From the IMG/VR virus record IMGVR_UViG_3300010354_000368, positions 1 to 30,690 of that record: a DNA stretch of 30,690 bases. One strand, written 5' to 3'. Below the pieces are notes generated by a model that was not told where the DNA came from, ran no database searches, and worked only from the letters and a program-made list of their open reading frames with translations. Below, one piece after another: positions 19,245 through 28,442 of this stretch. The stretch's first letter is position 1; each line of letters starts with the position of its first letter. Source of the stretch: a virus. A program made the position numbers and the translations under genes.

Positions 19245-21179
19245 TTACTCCTGCGAAATCATTGGTCTGTTCGCTGCTATAGCATAAACAGAAACGCTTT
19301 TCAAAGCTGGTCTTCCAACAACAAAATTGATGGTGCAATCCATGGACGCTCCACGCGCAGCAATCCGGGGGCGCAGTGTGCCATCAGGCTGTCCTCCGAA
19401 GGTGTACTCTAGCAGCGTCTCCGTAATGTCAGGATCATGCGTAGTTCCATCAATTCGCACCACATCATTCTCCACGTTGTTAAACTGCACCTCCGCACGG
19501 CTGAAGCGCTTCTCACTGACCCCACCAAACGTGTACTCTCGAGTGCGCACAAACGCTGGAATAGCCACAAAGTTCTGCTGTGCTGCAACCAAAGTGCTTT
19601 CTGTAATTGTCCCCGGAGCTTCTGGGAAAAGGGTGAACGGAACTACAGGTATTGCGTCCTTAGTGTTGAACTCGTCGCCTTGGGTAAACTCTTCGGCCAA
19701 GAAGACGCCGCCATACTGGTTTGATCCAGCAAAGTTGGTGACCACCATCAACCGACGTTGATTGATGTACGAGCAAATCAGCAGACTGTCGGAGTACAAT
19801 CCATTGGGATAAACATCCACCGATTCCCATGCTTGGTTCAGCGTATTGTAAACCAGCACCCGGTTGTTGCGAGTCGCATTCCCAACAGGAAGAGCAATGT
19901 AGAACCTGTTGGCGTAATACGTCGCAACAGCTTTGTCTACCGTGTCAAAGTTGACCGTCTCAAAAAAGTCTGCAATCGGTTCACTGAGCGGAAGCGTATT
20001 GCCAACGAGCTTCAGATCCAACTGAGGAGTCAGCATGTGTACCCCGTTTGCCGACAGGAAAAACACAAACTGACCAGCAGCAACAATTGATTTTCGAGCC
20101 AAGCAGCCGATCTCAGTCGTTACGATAGTGGTCGAGGACTGAATCCCAGGAGGAGCACTAGTCGTGAAGTCATCCGTCTGAACATAGACAACATAAATGC
20201 TTCTCGTCATAAAAACGAGAAACTGATCCTGCACCCATGGAAGGATACCTACTATTGAATCATTCCCGCCGGTGTTGATGACGAAGTTGTTGAGCGTTGT
20301 GTCGCACTGCTCGCTCAGAATGTCGCTGACAACAAGTTGATAGTCGCCGTACTTCAGCACCAATCTGTTCTGAAAATACAATCCAAACTCAGCGCATGGA
20401 ACAGATTGCGTGATGCCAGTTACAGTGCCACCATCCACAACGAACTTCTGGGGCGCAATCGTCAGCGTAGAGCTGCCCTCCTGCCACACTAGCGGCGGTT
20501 TTCCGCGCCTCGTTGTCCAGTTGGGATCATTCGTGTTTGCGCCGTAAGCAGTGCCAGTTGTGTTCTCGTAGCTAAATGTGAACGTGGTGGAATTGACCAC
20601 CGTGATGACGTAGCTGTTGGTGACATCTTGTTTTGCGGCAGTGGCACTTGTGTAGCCAATCGTCACCTCGTCGCCAGTGGCATACCCATGTGGCGAAGCT
20701 GTGGTCACCGTAATCGTTCCAGACGAACCAGACGGGATACTTGCGTTTGTGGTGGTTGCCGAATAGGTCGTGCTGTCGTATTGACCTCGAAAGATGTAAA
20801 TCTTGTTGAGCGCAGAAACGACATCGCAAACTCCGCCATTTGCTATGCTTCGATTGGAAGGAAAGAAGTTGTAGGGGCCAAGTGTTGCTGCAGGAGTGCT
20901 GCCTTGTTGTGGTCGGTACAAGTACATGCTGTCCGTGAAGACCAGCACGATGTTGTCGCGGCCATTTGAGTCAACGTACAACCCAGACCCCACCATCGTA
21001 AAGTTGATCAAAGACGAGCTGGTAAGCCGCTTCGTGCCTTTACGAGGCTGGGCAATCCCTCGGAACAGTCGCGTGTTCTGAGAGTACTGAAGAATGCCAG
21101 GCTTTAGGTTTGCCGGGTCTAAGCGACTCGAGAAACCAACGAACATGTCGTCGCCTTCAGCCTGGATATTCTCAGCCAT
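19245..21179 (-). CDS. Putative tail nozzle / stabilisation protein, beta-propeller-like (644 aa)
   Basis: Almost entirely beta-strand-like with repeated blade-type segments (for example KIYIFRG; NRFYIALPVGNATRNNRVLV; QFLVFMTRSIYVVYV). The N-terminal GFSSRLDPANLKPGILQYSQ then KGTKRL is a start I associate with packaged-DNA stabilisation/nozzle proteins of podoviruses (T7 gp12 or P22 gp10-like role). It would form the distal tube of the short tail. It shares one base with the preceding stop (TAATG). The exact family is uncertain. Confidence 0.6.
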   Translation of the reverse strand: MAENIQAEGDDMFVGFSSRLDPANLKPGILQYSQNTRLFRGIAQPRKGTKRLTSSSLINFTMVGSGLYVDSNGRDNIVLVFTDSMYLYRPQQGSTPAATLGPYNFFPSNRSIANGGVCDVVSALNKIYIFRGQYDSTTYSATTTNASIPSGSSGTITVTTASPHGYATGDEVTIGYTSATAAKQDVTNSYVITVVNSTTFTFSYENTTGTAYGANTNDPNWTTRRGKPPLVWQEGSSTLTIAPQKFVVDGGTVTGITQSVPCAEFGLYFQNRLVLKYGDYQLVVSDILSEQCDTTLNNFVINTGGNDSIVGILPWVQDQFLVFMTRSIYVVYVQTDDFTTSAPPGIQSSTTIVTTEIGCLARKSIVAAGQFVFFLSANGVHMLTPQLDLKLVGNTLPLSEPIADFFETVNFDTVDKAVATYYANRFYIALPVGNATRNNRVLVYNTLNQAWESVDVYPNGLYSDSLLICSYINQRRLMVVTNFAGSNQYGGVFLAEEFTQGDEFNTKDAIPVVPFTLFPEAPGTITESTLVAAQQNFVAIPAFVRTREYTFGGVSEKRFSRAEVQFNNVENDVVRIDGTTHDPDITETLLEYTFGGQPDGTLRPRIAARGASMDCTINFVVGRPALKSVSVYAIAANRPMISQE

Positions 21180-21433
21180 TAGGAAATGAATTTACTGAGT
21201 TTGTCCACCACACGCTGAAGATCGTCGCGGATCTCCGTCATGCGATCCATGTGATCTCCTTCACCTTCCTCCTCACCGTTCTCGTACTCACCACCTTCAT
21301 CTTTGGATTCACCGTAACCGCACTCGGAGCAAGTGCCGTCCGATTCCATGGGAGAGTCGCACTCGGGGCAGGAGCGTTTCTTGGGTGCTCCAATGATGAG
21401 CATCAGCGCGTCAGACAATGATTTTTTTGGCAT
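21179..21433 (-). CDS. Zinc-ribbon protein with acidic linker (84 aa)
   Basis: N-terminus MPKKSLSDALMLIIGAPKKR, then a rubredoxin-like finger CPEC...CSEC (about 22-37), a Glu/Gly/Asp-rich linker (about 40-60) and a C-terminal helix (IRDDLQRVVDKLSKF). It sits between the endolysin and nozzle genes. The role is unknown; a small scaffold or adaptor is possible. It starts without Shine-Dalgarno seven bases after the... endolysin gene is read first, and the spacing to that stop is three bases. Confidence 0.65.
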   Translation of the reverse strand: MPKKSLSDALMLIIGAPKKRSCPECDSPMESDGTCSECGYGESKDEGGEYENGEEEGEGDHMDRMTEIRDDLQRVVDKLSKFIS

Positions 21434-21436
21434 AGG

Positions 21437-21913
21437 TTAGGAAATTAACGATTGTTTTTGCTCCCTGCGAACACGCAGCACAGCAAGAGAGTGAGGAGTG
21501 TTATACTCGTAATGAGGCGCATCATAGATGGACTTGAAGTTCCCGCCCCAGCGCAGGTTGTGCTTCGGTGCAAGTGCTCCGCATAACTTGTGCATTCGAT
21601 CTGCGAGGCGTTGCTCTTCGGGCGTGCCATCGTCGAGGTAAGCCTTTCCACGAAATACCCCGCAGTCGATTGCCAGTCCGAAGTTGTGCATGCTCGATCC
21701 CGGTCGAGCGTTCGTGACCTTCGGCCCCGGTGCAGTGCGTCCTTTTGCATAAAGAGCTTCTTGAGCTTCCCAAGAGCGGGTGCCACAAATGACACGATAG
21801 TCCAAGCCTTCTTCCTTAAGCAGTTCCTTAGCCTCAAGGACAAAGTCGATAAACGCCTGTTTCACCTCAGGAACAAGCGTCTCGATGTACTTGGATGATC
21901 GCTCGTCAATCAC
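21437..21913 (-). CDS. Endolysin, M15-family L-Ala-D-Glu / D-Ala-type peptidase (158 aa)
   Basis: A peptidoglycan peptidase that opens the cell wall at lysis. The zinc site is clear: SMHNFGLAIDCGVF gives His76 and Asp83, and APHYEY gives His134. GTRSWEAQEALY (Arg46) and RWGG are further family hallmarks. The length is normal for single-domain phage M15 endolysins, with no binding domain or signal peptide, so it needs a holin. The GTG at 21913 is chosen because it overlaps the previous stop (GTGA) and has AAAGAGAAG upstream; upstream in-frame sequence lies within the holin-like gene and is unnatural. Confidence 0.9.
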   Translation of the reverse strand: MIDERSSKYIETLVPEVKQAFIDFVLEAKELLKEEGLDYRVICGTRSWEAQEALYAKGRTAPGPKVTNARPGSSMHNFGLAIDCGVFRGKAYLDDGTPEEQRLADRMHKLCGALAPKHNLRWGGNFKSIYDAPHYEYNTPHSLAVLRVRREQKQSLIS

Positions 21914-22065
21914 AGCTTCTCTTTCCGAATTACGTCTACAGTACCGAGGATTGTAAGGGCGGCGGCACCTACAGCGTCCACGTGGCCAGTCTTCACTCCG
22001 AAACCAGCAAGTAGGATCTTGAGAAGACCGATCCATGTGGAGGGTTGTTTCCAGTAGTTGTTCAT
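21910..22065 (-). CDS. Holin-like small membrane protein (51 aa)
   Basis: Two hydrophobic segments, STWIGLLKILLAGFGV (about 9-24) and VDAVGAAALTILGTVDVI (about 29-46), followed by RKEKL. A two-helix membrane protein with a short charged end directly before the endolysin is the usual setting of a holin, which makes lethal holes that let the endolysin out. No named holin family was recognised. The ATG at 22065 is one base after the previous TAA. Confidence 0.6.
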   Translation of the reverse strand: MNNYWKQPSTWIGLLKILLAGFGVKTGHVDAVGAAALTILGTVDVIRKEKL

Positions 22066-22066
22066 A

Positions 22067-22246
22067 TTAGTCGTGCAGTTGAGAGATCTTTTCCCAGAGT
22101 CGCAGCCGGTCTTGCTCGCACTCGGCAATCTTAGACTCCATCTTAGTTAGTTTAGCGTGCAGATACCAAAGAGCGAGTGCCATCATGGCAAACGACAAAC
22201 CTTGGTTGAAGACGCTGTCCAACAGACGCTGGATGAATGGCTCCAT
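22067..22246 (-). CDS. Small membrane protein with coiled-coil tail (59 aa)
   Basis: One hydrophobic helix (about 17-30, SFAMMALALWYLHA) followed by a charged helix (KLTKMESKIAECEQDRLRLW). A membrane anchor plus coiled coil is the layout of BhlA-like holins and of inner-membrane spanin subunits. The position two genes before the endolysin fits either. It is too short for a normal Rz spanin. It starts two bases after the previous TAG. Confidence 0.6.
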   Translation of the reverse strand: MEPFIQRLLDSVFNQGLSFAMMALALWYLHAKLTKMESKIAECEQDRLRLWEKISQLHD

Positions 22247-22248
22247 AG

Positions 22249-22395
22249 CTACTTCTTCTTTGCGGTTTTTGCTGGAGCTCGAAATGCTGCTGCGGTGGGC
22301 GCACCTTTACTGCCAGGCTTGCGCATCTTCTCTTTGCTGCCAGCCGCGATGCGCTCACGTTTGGCGTGGATATTGGCGTAGAGTCCCTTCTTCAT
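22249..22395 (-). CDS. Small basic phage protein (48 aa)
   Basis: A very basic protein beginning MKKGLYANIHAKRERIAAGS, with KMRKPGSKGAPTAAAF following. I recognise this as a small conserved protein of many environmental phages, usually found near the next gene upstream. Its function is unknown; a virion or DNA-associated basic peptide is possible. The ATG overlaps the previous TGA (ATGA). Confidence 0.75.
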   Translation of the reverse strand: MKKGLYANIHAKRERIAAGSKEKMRKPGSKGAPTAAAFRAPAKTAKKK

Positions 22396-22664
22396 TTGCA
22401 GTTCCAGCGTTTGAGGCTAGCAGCCTTGCGTGTAGGACGACCCTTCTCGTCCTTCATCGGCCCCGGCATTCCGCTCATCCGAGCACAGAACGACTTTCTG
22501 CGGGCAGCATCCTTTGCGGTCTTAGGATGGGGCGCAGGAGCCTTGAGGTTGCTGCCGGTCGCCGCGTTGTACTTGGCGCGTCCCTTGGCTGTCAGGCCAG
22601 CTCCTTTTGAGGCGGGCAGCTTCTCGCCGCGCCCCACTGCTAGTGATACGGATTTCTTTGGCAT
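22392..22664 (-). CDS. DUF6321-type basic phage protein (90 aa)
   Basis: Contains SVSLAVGRGEKLPASKGAGL, then GRAKYNAATGSN, KAPAPHP and the closing KSFCARMSG...ASLKRWNCK. This is a conserved signature of a small basic protein in many marine and freshwater phages (DUF6321 as I recall). The role is unknown. The paired cysteines near the C-terminus (FCARMSG, WNCK) are typical. It is coupled to the 48-aa gene. Confidence 0.8.
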   Translation of the reverse strand: MPKKSVSLAVGRGEKLPASKGAGLTAKGRAKYNAATGSNLKAPAPHPKTAKDAARRKSFCARMSGMPGPMKDEKGRPTRKAASLKRWNCK

Positions 22665-22668
22665 AAGG

Positions 22669-24897
22669 TTAGCGAGCTAGCGCGTACTTGCTGGGTGCTT
22701 CTGCGAAGGCTGCGAAGATGTAGGTGCCACTGGTGTTATTAATAGAACCAGTATTATCGCCGCGCAGTTTAAATCCATTTGAAGTTAAATCAATGTAGTT
22801 TGCCGTTTGCGCACTTTCAATCCCAGCGGTATTTGGCCGTAAATTATTTTGCAACACGTTAAATGTGTCTCTTACAGAATCGTAAACAAACCAATCAAAT
22901 CCAGATGTATCCGTCCGCTTAATCATCACAAACCTCGGCCTAAATCCACAGAACACAAACGGCCCGTCAGCACTGCCATTCCCAGTGTAGCTGCCAAACT
23001 TGCTGAATCCTGCGATCTCAGCGAAGCAGTAGGCGACGTAGTTGATGGCGGACGCATTGACTCCTGCGTTTGATCCAACAGAAAATGAAGATGACGTTGG
23101 AGCAGTGTTGTTCCACATTGTGGAATCTGCTGCTGATCCGTTTGTTTGAGATAACAGCAGTCTGTTTGTTGCTGAGATTGAACTGTGATACACGCACCAA
23201 TCTGCTATTGATCCTCTCGACTTAACAATGATCATGGCCGGAACGGCACCAAGATTATGCGCTACTCCACGCGCACTGCCAGTTCCCGTGTATATCACAA
23301 CATCCACTCCAGCTAGTGCAGCTTCTTTCCACTGCCAAGCGATGTACGAGTTTGCATTTGCGTTGACCAGCGTCGTATCTGTTCCAAGACTAAAGCCAGT
23401 CGTCCCAAATGCCGTCAACGTCTGCGAATTACTTACTTCCGGGCCAATTGTGGTGCTGGACAAAGGAGCGTAAATGTTTGCTCCACGCAAAGAATCAAAC
23501 AACACGTGATTGGTTGCAGCAGGTGTCCGAGACTTGATCCACACCAGATCCGGCTGGAACGCTACTCCATTGGTTGTATTTGCGATTGTACGAGCCGAGG
23601 CATTTCCGGTGTAGGTCGTCGCTGCCATGTAGTTGGCAGGATTTACGATGACCGGCGTGGGTAAATTATTCGTGTTGAGTGCGCGGAAGCCAGCGGGAGG
23701 CGTGTAAGCGAAGGGACGTTGGCCGAAGTTGGCGTAAATAACTTTTGCGTTGGTCAATGATCCTGCATACGGAAAATATCCGCCACCAGTTAATCCTGTA
23801 GCAATTGATGTATATGTCGTTCCATCAACAGTATAATCCAACGCCCCTGTATTTGCGTTAAACCTCAATCCTATTACTGCCGTTGTTGGAGTTACAGTTG
23901 CTGTTATTGCGGAAGTTTTGTAAACGCCAACAAGCTGCGATGCTGTAGCTGCGCTGTATGCAATTTCCCAATACCAACTTCCGCTATCCATTGACATGCT
24001 GCCAATAATATTTTGTGCAGCAGCAGATGTGGTTTCAAGATTTGCAGCAGCCAATGTCGCTGTCGTAAGTTTATCCAACGGATTCAGCACCGCATAATTC
24101 CCCCTGCCATTTGCGCCGTCAGCGTAACTCACCGGGACATCAATCATGCTGTCGTATGTCACGCCAGATGTCACGCTGATGCCGCTCGGCGTCCAGTTGT
24201 TGCCGTTGCCGGAGCTGTCCTTGCCAATCGCAGTAGCTGTCGCTGCACTGGCATCCGCAAACTTGAGATAGAAGCCGTTCGTGCCGTATGTGCCAGTGTA
24301 ACGAATGGGCGACCACACGCCGGTGGACGAATCAAACCGACCAAACGAAGATGGCGTCAGGGCTTGACCGTCGATGAAGTTGATTTCGGTAAGATAGCCG
24401 TCAAAATAAGGAGAAAATCCAATTCTATGTACGCTTGTTGTTCCAGTTACTGCTGTATAATTTAATGGAGGAGGAGTTCCAGTAATTGTTTGCAAAACTC
24501 CATTTACATAAATTAAAGTTTTATTTGGATCAGCAATTGTTGTATTACTTACAACACATACATGATACCATGCTGATGGATCTCTAAAAACAGCATTTGT
24601 AACTACTAAATATGTTAGTCCTGCATCATAAAAAACTCTTAATGTATCACTGTTAAATTCTATATTAAACATTTGCCCAGTTCCACCCGATATGCCTTGA
24701 TAAAATAAACTTGAGCGACCAGCTGGCATTGCGCCTCTCTTAACCCATGCGCTAAATGTTCTTATTGAATCACTAGTAGAATTACTTGTGGGCGTTCTGC
24801 TTAGATAGGCGCTGTTACTCGAGCGGAGTCGCAACGAGTTGGTGATGAAGTTTCCGCGCCTAAGACTGCCAAGTAATGAGAGCATAGAAGAGAACAT
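22669..24897 (-). CDS. Tail fibre / adhesin with LamG-like and SPRY-like domains (742 aa)
   Basis: Residues about 28-220 form a concanavalin/LamG-like fold (RTFSAWVKRG; WYHVCVVSNTT; TLIYVNGVLQT; GYLTEINFIDGQAL). About 265-420 is SPRY-like (SGSWYWEIAYS; ALDYTVDGTTY; VIYANFGQRPFAYTPPAGF). The C-terminal about 320 residues contain strand-rich segments (YIAWQWKE; FVMIKRTDTSGFDWFVYDS; AFAEAPSKYA) of a domain common in phage receptor-binding proteins. Such proteins bind surface glycans. The DNA for the LamG part (about 24400-24800) is noticeably AT-richer than the rest. Confidence 0.8.
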   Translation of the reverse strand: MFSSMLSLLGSLRRGNFITNSLRLRSSNSAYLSRTPTSNSTSDSIRTFSAWVKRGAMPAGRSSLFYQGISGGTGQMFNIEFNSDTLRVFYDAGLTYLVVTNAVFRDPSAWYHVCVVSNTTIADPNKTLIYVNGVLQTITGTPPPLNYTAVTGTTSVHRIGFSPYFDGYLTEINFIDGQALTPSSFGRFDSSTGVWSPIRYTGTYGTNGFYLKFADASAATATAIGKDSSGNGNNWTPSGISVTSGVTYDSMIDVPVSYADGANGRGNYAVLNPLDKLTTATLAAANLETTSAAAQNIIGSMSMDSGSWYWEIAYSAATASQLVGVYKTSAITATVTPTTAVIGLRFNANTGALDYTVDGTTYTSIATGLTGGGYFPYAGSLTNAKVIYANFGQRPFAYTPPAGFRALNTNNLPTPVIVNPANYMAATTYTGNASARTIANTTNGVAFQPDLVWIKSRTPAATNHVLFDSLRGANIYAPLSSTTIGPEVSNSQTLTAFGTTGFSLGTDTTLVNANANSYIAWQWKEAALAGVDVVIYTGTGSARGVAHNLGAVPAMIIVKSRGSIADWCVYHSSISATNRLLLSQTNGSAADSTMWNNTAPTSSSFSVGSNAGVNASAINYVAYCFAEIAGFSKFGSYTGNGSADGPFVFCGFRPRFVMIKRTDTSGFDWFVYDSVRDTFNVLQNNLRPNTAGIESAQTANYIDLTSNGFKLRGDNTGSINNTSGTYIFAAFAEAPSKYALAR

Positions 24898-24900
24898 AAA

Positions 24901-27900
24901 TTACGTTGTTGCATCACCGCTGACGATCCAGCTATTGGAGGCAATCTTGATCAGCGAGATCACAGCATACTGACCATTGGTCTTCAATCCATTTCGACCG
25001 TTGACCGTGACCCCACCTGCTCCGGCTACTGTGACCTGGCCCGCACCAAGCTGCATGACCAGCACCTGCGTGCCAATCGGCAGTACAGTTGCATCCGTAG
25101 GCACCGTCAAAGCAATTGCAGCAGCGTTGTTGGCCGTTACCAAGTACCCTGCATCCGTTGCTACAAGCGTGTAGCTGACGCCCGTCTGCGCGTTGATAAG
25201 GATCTTTGATGTGGCCACCGGCAAACGCTCCGTAGAGGCGTTGGTGACGTACATCTGCGTGCCGTCCCACTCGAGGGCATGAGCAGTCAGAGTCGTAAGC
25301 AGTGTGCCAGCTTGGAATCGAGCAGGAGACACCGTTGGGCCACCACCAGAAAATACTTGGGTGGAAGTGTATGTATTCGATCCAAGTGTGGCGTTTCCGA
25401 TTCTGTTATAAAGAGAGTTTGCAACTAGTCCAGCGGTTCCAATCGTCCAGTTATTTATGGAACCTGACGTCGGAACCATCCCATAGATGTTGCCTTGACC
25501 AGTGCTAGACCTTGGCGTCGTAAACAACAAAGTGCCATTATTCCATGTGGTACCATTCTGATACCATGATGGGCGCGTAAGAACAGCTTGGCTTCCGGCA
25601 GATCCAAGGTTTGTAACTATCCAAAATCCAAAGTTTTGAGTTCCCGAAGATCCTTGAACTGAAACAACCAGATCTCCAACGGATAGCGTTGTTGTGTCTA
25701 AACTGGTTAAAGCTCCATTTGCAGTGACGGTATAGACTTGTCCAACAACCGTCCCAGCTCCCAAGTTCACCCGTCCAGCAACGGAACGAATCTGGTTGGG
25801 GAACCCAAGGTTGGCAATCGCATCATCACCCGTGATCGAGCCAGTTCCGCCGCTCGAGATAGCCAGCGGATTTGCCGTGGTAAGCGCAGGTTGAGCCGTG
25901 AAGGCACTTCCAACAGCATTTGTGAGCCTTCCATAGGCGTCCACCGTAAAGGCCGGAATCTGAGCCGAGGAACCATATGTTCCGGGGGTTATCCCTGTGG
26001 TCGTCAGCGACAATGTACGACTTGCAGAAAGATCTCCACCTCCAGTCAGGCCGTCAACCGTGTTGATGCTGACCTGCGACATCTGGATCTTACTCAGAGA
26101 GATCAAAGCTCCCGTCGAGATGTCGGAGTCAAAAATCAAAGAAGCTGGATTTGAAAGAGCACCATTGATGACTTTAACAACACCAGTTCCGCTTACAGAA
26201 GGAATGGTTGTATGCACATGGCTCGGAGTAGATCCCCCGAAGTCCAAGGTCACCGTATGACCACTGGCAGATGGATTTGCTTGAATGACCACATACAGTC
26301 GGTCAGTTGGCAAAATGTCAGTCTGCGGAATGACCACAGAGATTCCAGTCTGCACCGTTGTTCCATTGTTGCTCGCAATGGCATTTCCAGATGTAGATAC
26401 CAGTGTGGTATTGGTTCCATCCCACAGATAAATCAAACAACGCAACGAAGTTGGAGCGTTGGCGTTTGCGTCACTTCTTGCCCACACGTTAAATTCAAAA
26501 AGTCCAGCAGGCAAAAACTCCAACCCTGGATCAATCGAATCAGAAACAAACCCTGCAACATCCGTCCACACACTTGGAGTCAACGTGCCAGTTGTTACGC
26601 TGCTTGAACTGATTTCAGCAACACGACCAAGTTCTTTTGATCCGGCAGGCGCAGGAGCATCTGGGGAAGTCCCATAGTTGAGGTAGAACAGAACTCCACC
26701 TCCACCAGATCCACCAGAAGCCGCAGCAGACGGCACCCATGCAGTTCCATTCCATGTCAGCACTTGACCGCTTGTGGGAGCCGTTGCAGCCACACTGTAG
26801 CCTTGAATCTTGGAAACAGTAGGATTGGGCAGGTTCCCAGACAGATCTCCGCCCACAGAAGCTGTCGTGGACAATGCGCCCAATGCAGCCAGAGCAGCCG
26901 TCGAATCCGCAGCTCCAGTACCACCGTTGGCAATTGCCACAACCCCGGTCACGTTTGACGCGGTTCCAGTCGTGTTCTGGTTCAGCGTGGGGACATCCGC
27001 AGCTTGAATGGAAGAGAGCGTAACATTCGTCCCATCACCGCGCAGGTATTGACCACTCGTAACCGCCCCGGCAATCGCGTTAAGAGCCGTTTGCTGGGTC
27101 GTTGATCCAGTTCCGCCATTGGCTATAGCAACAGTGCCTGTGACGTTTGCAGCCGTGCCTGTCGTGTTCTGATTGAGAACTGGCACATCCGATGTCTGGA
27201 TGGCAGACATTACGACATTCGTGCCGTTTCCGCGCAAGAACTGTCCACTCGTTGCTGATCCCGCCAAAGCATTGATGGCTCCTTGAGCAGAAGTTGCTCC
27301 AGTTCCACCATTCGAGATTCCCAACGTGCCACCTAAAGTTACGTCCCCTGTCGTTGCAGTTGCAGGAGTAAGTCCCGTGGTGCCTCCAGACACAGACGAC
27401 ACAGTGGCCGCTGTCGTGATGGACGTAGTGCGTCCATACTGGTCAATTGTCAAAACTGGAATCTGTGCTGAACTTCCGTAAGTTCCAAACACAACGCCAC
27501 TTGTAGGCAACTGAGCAGAAGGGAGTGTTCCGCTTGTAATGTTGCTGGCGTTGGTTGTGTCAACCGTTGCCGAAGCTGCCAGTCCGCTAATCTGAGCCGT
27601 TGTCAAACCGATCAGAGCACTGGTTACCCCTGTGATCTGACCAAATTGATTGACGCTCAAGCTGGGAACCTGAGTGCTCGAACCATACGTTCCAGCAGGA
27701 CTGGGAGACAACGCAGCCAGCGAGATTGTTCCAGCATTGGTGATCGTGCCGCCAGACAAACCTTCTCCAGCAGATACACTGGTTACTGTTCCGCCTCCTC
27801 CACCACCACCACCAGTAGCCGCAATCGTGATTGTGCCAGGGCCATTGGTGATCGTGACGTTTGCTCCAGCAGTCAGCGTCGCTTTAGATAGCGTGTTGCC

Positions 27901-28437
27901 GGTACTGTTGCCAATGAGCAGTTGGCCGTCTGTGTAAGTGCTATTTCCCGTGCCTCCCTTATTGACGGCAAGAGTCGTAATGGCAGGTTCGGCTCCAATC
28001 GAGGCTGGAGTAATGGCGGCAATTTGAGCAGAAGAAATAGCTGCAACTTGTGCGCTGTTCGTGAAGCTAGAGATCTGCGACGTAGTGGCAAAACTCGACT
28101 CTTGGCTCGTCGAAATGGCTCCGATTGACGCAGGTGTGATTGCGCTCAGTTGAGCCGTGGTTGCAAAACTCGGGGCGTCAGAAGTCGCCAACGCTCCAAT
28201 GCTGGCAGGAGTAATTCCTGCAAGCTGAGAGGTTGTTGCAAATCCCGGCGCAGCAGATGTTGCCAGTGCGCCAATACTGGCTGGCGTAATTCCCGCAACA
28301 TCAGCAGTGCTAGCAAGTCCAGCAACTAGCAGTGCCTGAGTGGCCGTCTTGGTCGTTCCACCTTGGTTCATCACCAAGATGTCATTGGCGTTGACGCTGT
28401 TTGCTACAGGAAGTTCAGAAATCTTTACGTCGGCCAT
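24901..28437 (-). CDS. Large repeat-built tail fibre (1178 aa)
   Basis: A long extended fibre. N-terminal motif VKISELPVANSVNANDI (4-20) is shared with the next fibre gene. There are 25-residue ITPASIGA repeats (50-150), a Gly8 linker (about 209-216), and several TYGSSxQxPxLTxDxYGR modules. Two near-identical 49-residue modules lie at 397-444 and 460-508, with further VAIANGGTG/GGDLSGNLPNP elements. A beta-sandwich region is at about 580-760, and the C-terminal head is rich in beta-helix-like strands. This is typical of phage side fibres that display a receptor-binding tip. It starts without Shine-Dalgarno after the preceding TAA. Confidence 0.85.
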   Translation of the reverse strand: MADVKISELPVANSVNANDILVMNQGGTTKTATQALLVAGLASTADVAGITPASIGALATSAAPGFATTSQLAGITPASIGALATSDAPSFATTAQLSAITPASIGAISTSQESSFATTSQISSFTNSAQVAAISSAQIAAITPASIGAEPAITTLAVNKGGTGNSTYTDGQLLIGNSTGNTLSKATLTAGANVTITNGPGTITIAATGGGGGGGGTVTSVSAGEGLSGGTITNAGTISLAALSPSPAGTYGSSTQVPSLSVNQFGQITGVTSALIGLTTAQISGLAASATVDTTNASNITSGTLPSAQLPTSGVVFGTYGSSAQIPVLTIDQYGRTTSITTAATVSSVSGGTTGLTPATATTGDVTLGGTLGISNGGTGATSAQGAINALAGSATSGQFLRGNGTNVVMSAIQTSDVPVLNQNTTGTAANVTGTVAIANGGTGSTTQQTALNAIAGAVTSGQYLRGDGTNVTLSSIQAADVPTLNQNTTGTASNVTGVVAIANGGTGAADSTAALAALGALSTTASVGGDLSGNLPNPTVSKIQGYSVAATAPTSGQVLTWNGTAWVPSAAASGGSGGGGVLFYLNYGTSPDAPAPAGSKELGRVAEISSSSVTTGTLTPSVWTDVAGFVSDSIDPGLEFLPAGLFEFNVWARSDANANAPTSLRCLIYLWDGTNTTLVSTSGNAIASNNGTTVQTGISVVIPQTDILPTDRLYVVIQANPSASGHTVTLDFGGSTPSHVHTTIPSVSGTGVVKVINGALSNPASLIFDSDISTGALISLSKIQMSQVSINTVDGLTGGGDLSASRTLSLTTTGITPGTYGSSAQIPAFTVDAYGRLTNAVGSAFTAQPALTTANPLAISSGGTGSITGDDAIANLGFPNQIRSVAGRVNLGAGTVVGQVYTVTANGALTSLDTTTLSVGDLVVSVQGSSGTQNFGFWIVTNLGSAGSQAVLTRPSWYQNGTTWNNGTLLFTTPRSSTGQGNIYGMVPTSGSINNWTIGTAGLVANSLYNRIGNATLGSNTYTSTQVFSGGGPTVSPARFQAGTLLTTLTAHALEWDGTQMYVTNASTERLPVATSKILINAQTGVSYTLVATDAGYLVTANNAAAIALTVPTDATVLPIGTQVLVMQLGAGQVTVAGAGGVTVNGRNGLKTNGQYAVISLIKIASNSWIVSGDATT
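26914..27249 (-). repeat. Tandem fibre modules of 189 bp
   Basis: Two copies (27106-27249 and 26914-27060) encode 49-residue modules of the form TSGQxLRGxGTNV...DVPxLNQNTTGTAxNVTG, each ending AIANGGTG. They are about 80 percent or more alike by eye and are separated by a short variable joint. A third, partial unit with GGTG precedes them. The copies could recombine to change fibre length. Confidence 0.75.
27990..28290 (-). repeat. 25-residue ITPASIGA repeats
   Basis: ITPASIGA occurs at residues 50, 75, 100 and 142 of the fibre, followed in the first three by (L/I)(A/S)TS and a FATT(S/A)Q segment. The first three units are exactly 75 bp apart. They build the proximal shaft just behind the virion-attachment motif. 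Confidence 0.75.
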
Positions 28438-28442
28438 ATGAA

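Noticed and set aside
26914-28290. CRISPR array
   Set aside because: The repeats are in-frame protein modules of a fibre gene without spacer structure.
22669-28437. Diversity-generating retroelement acting on the fibres
   Set aside because: No reverse transcriptase or template repeat is visible in the window.
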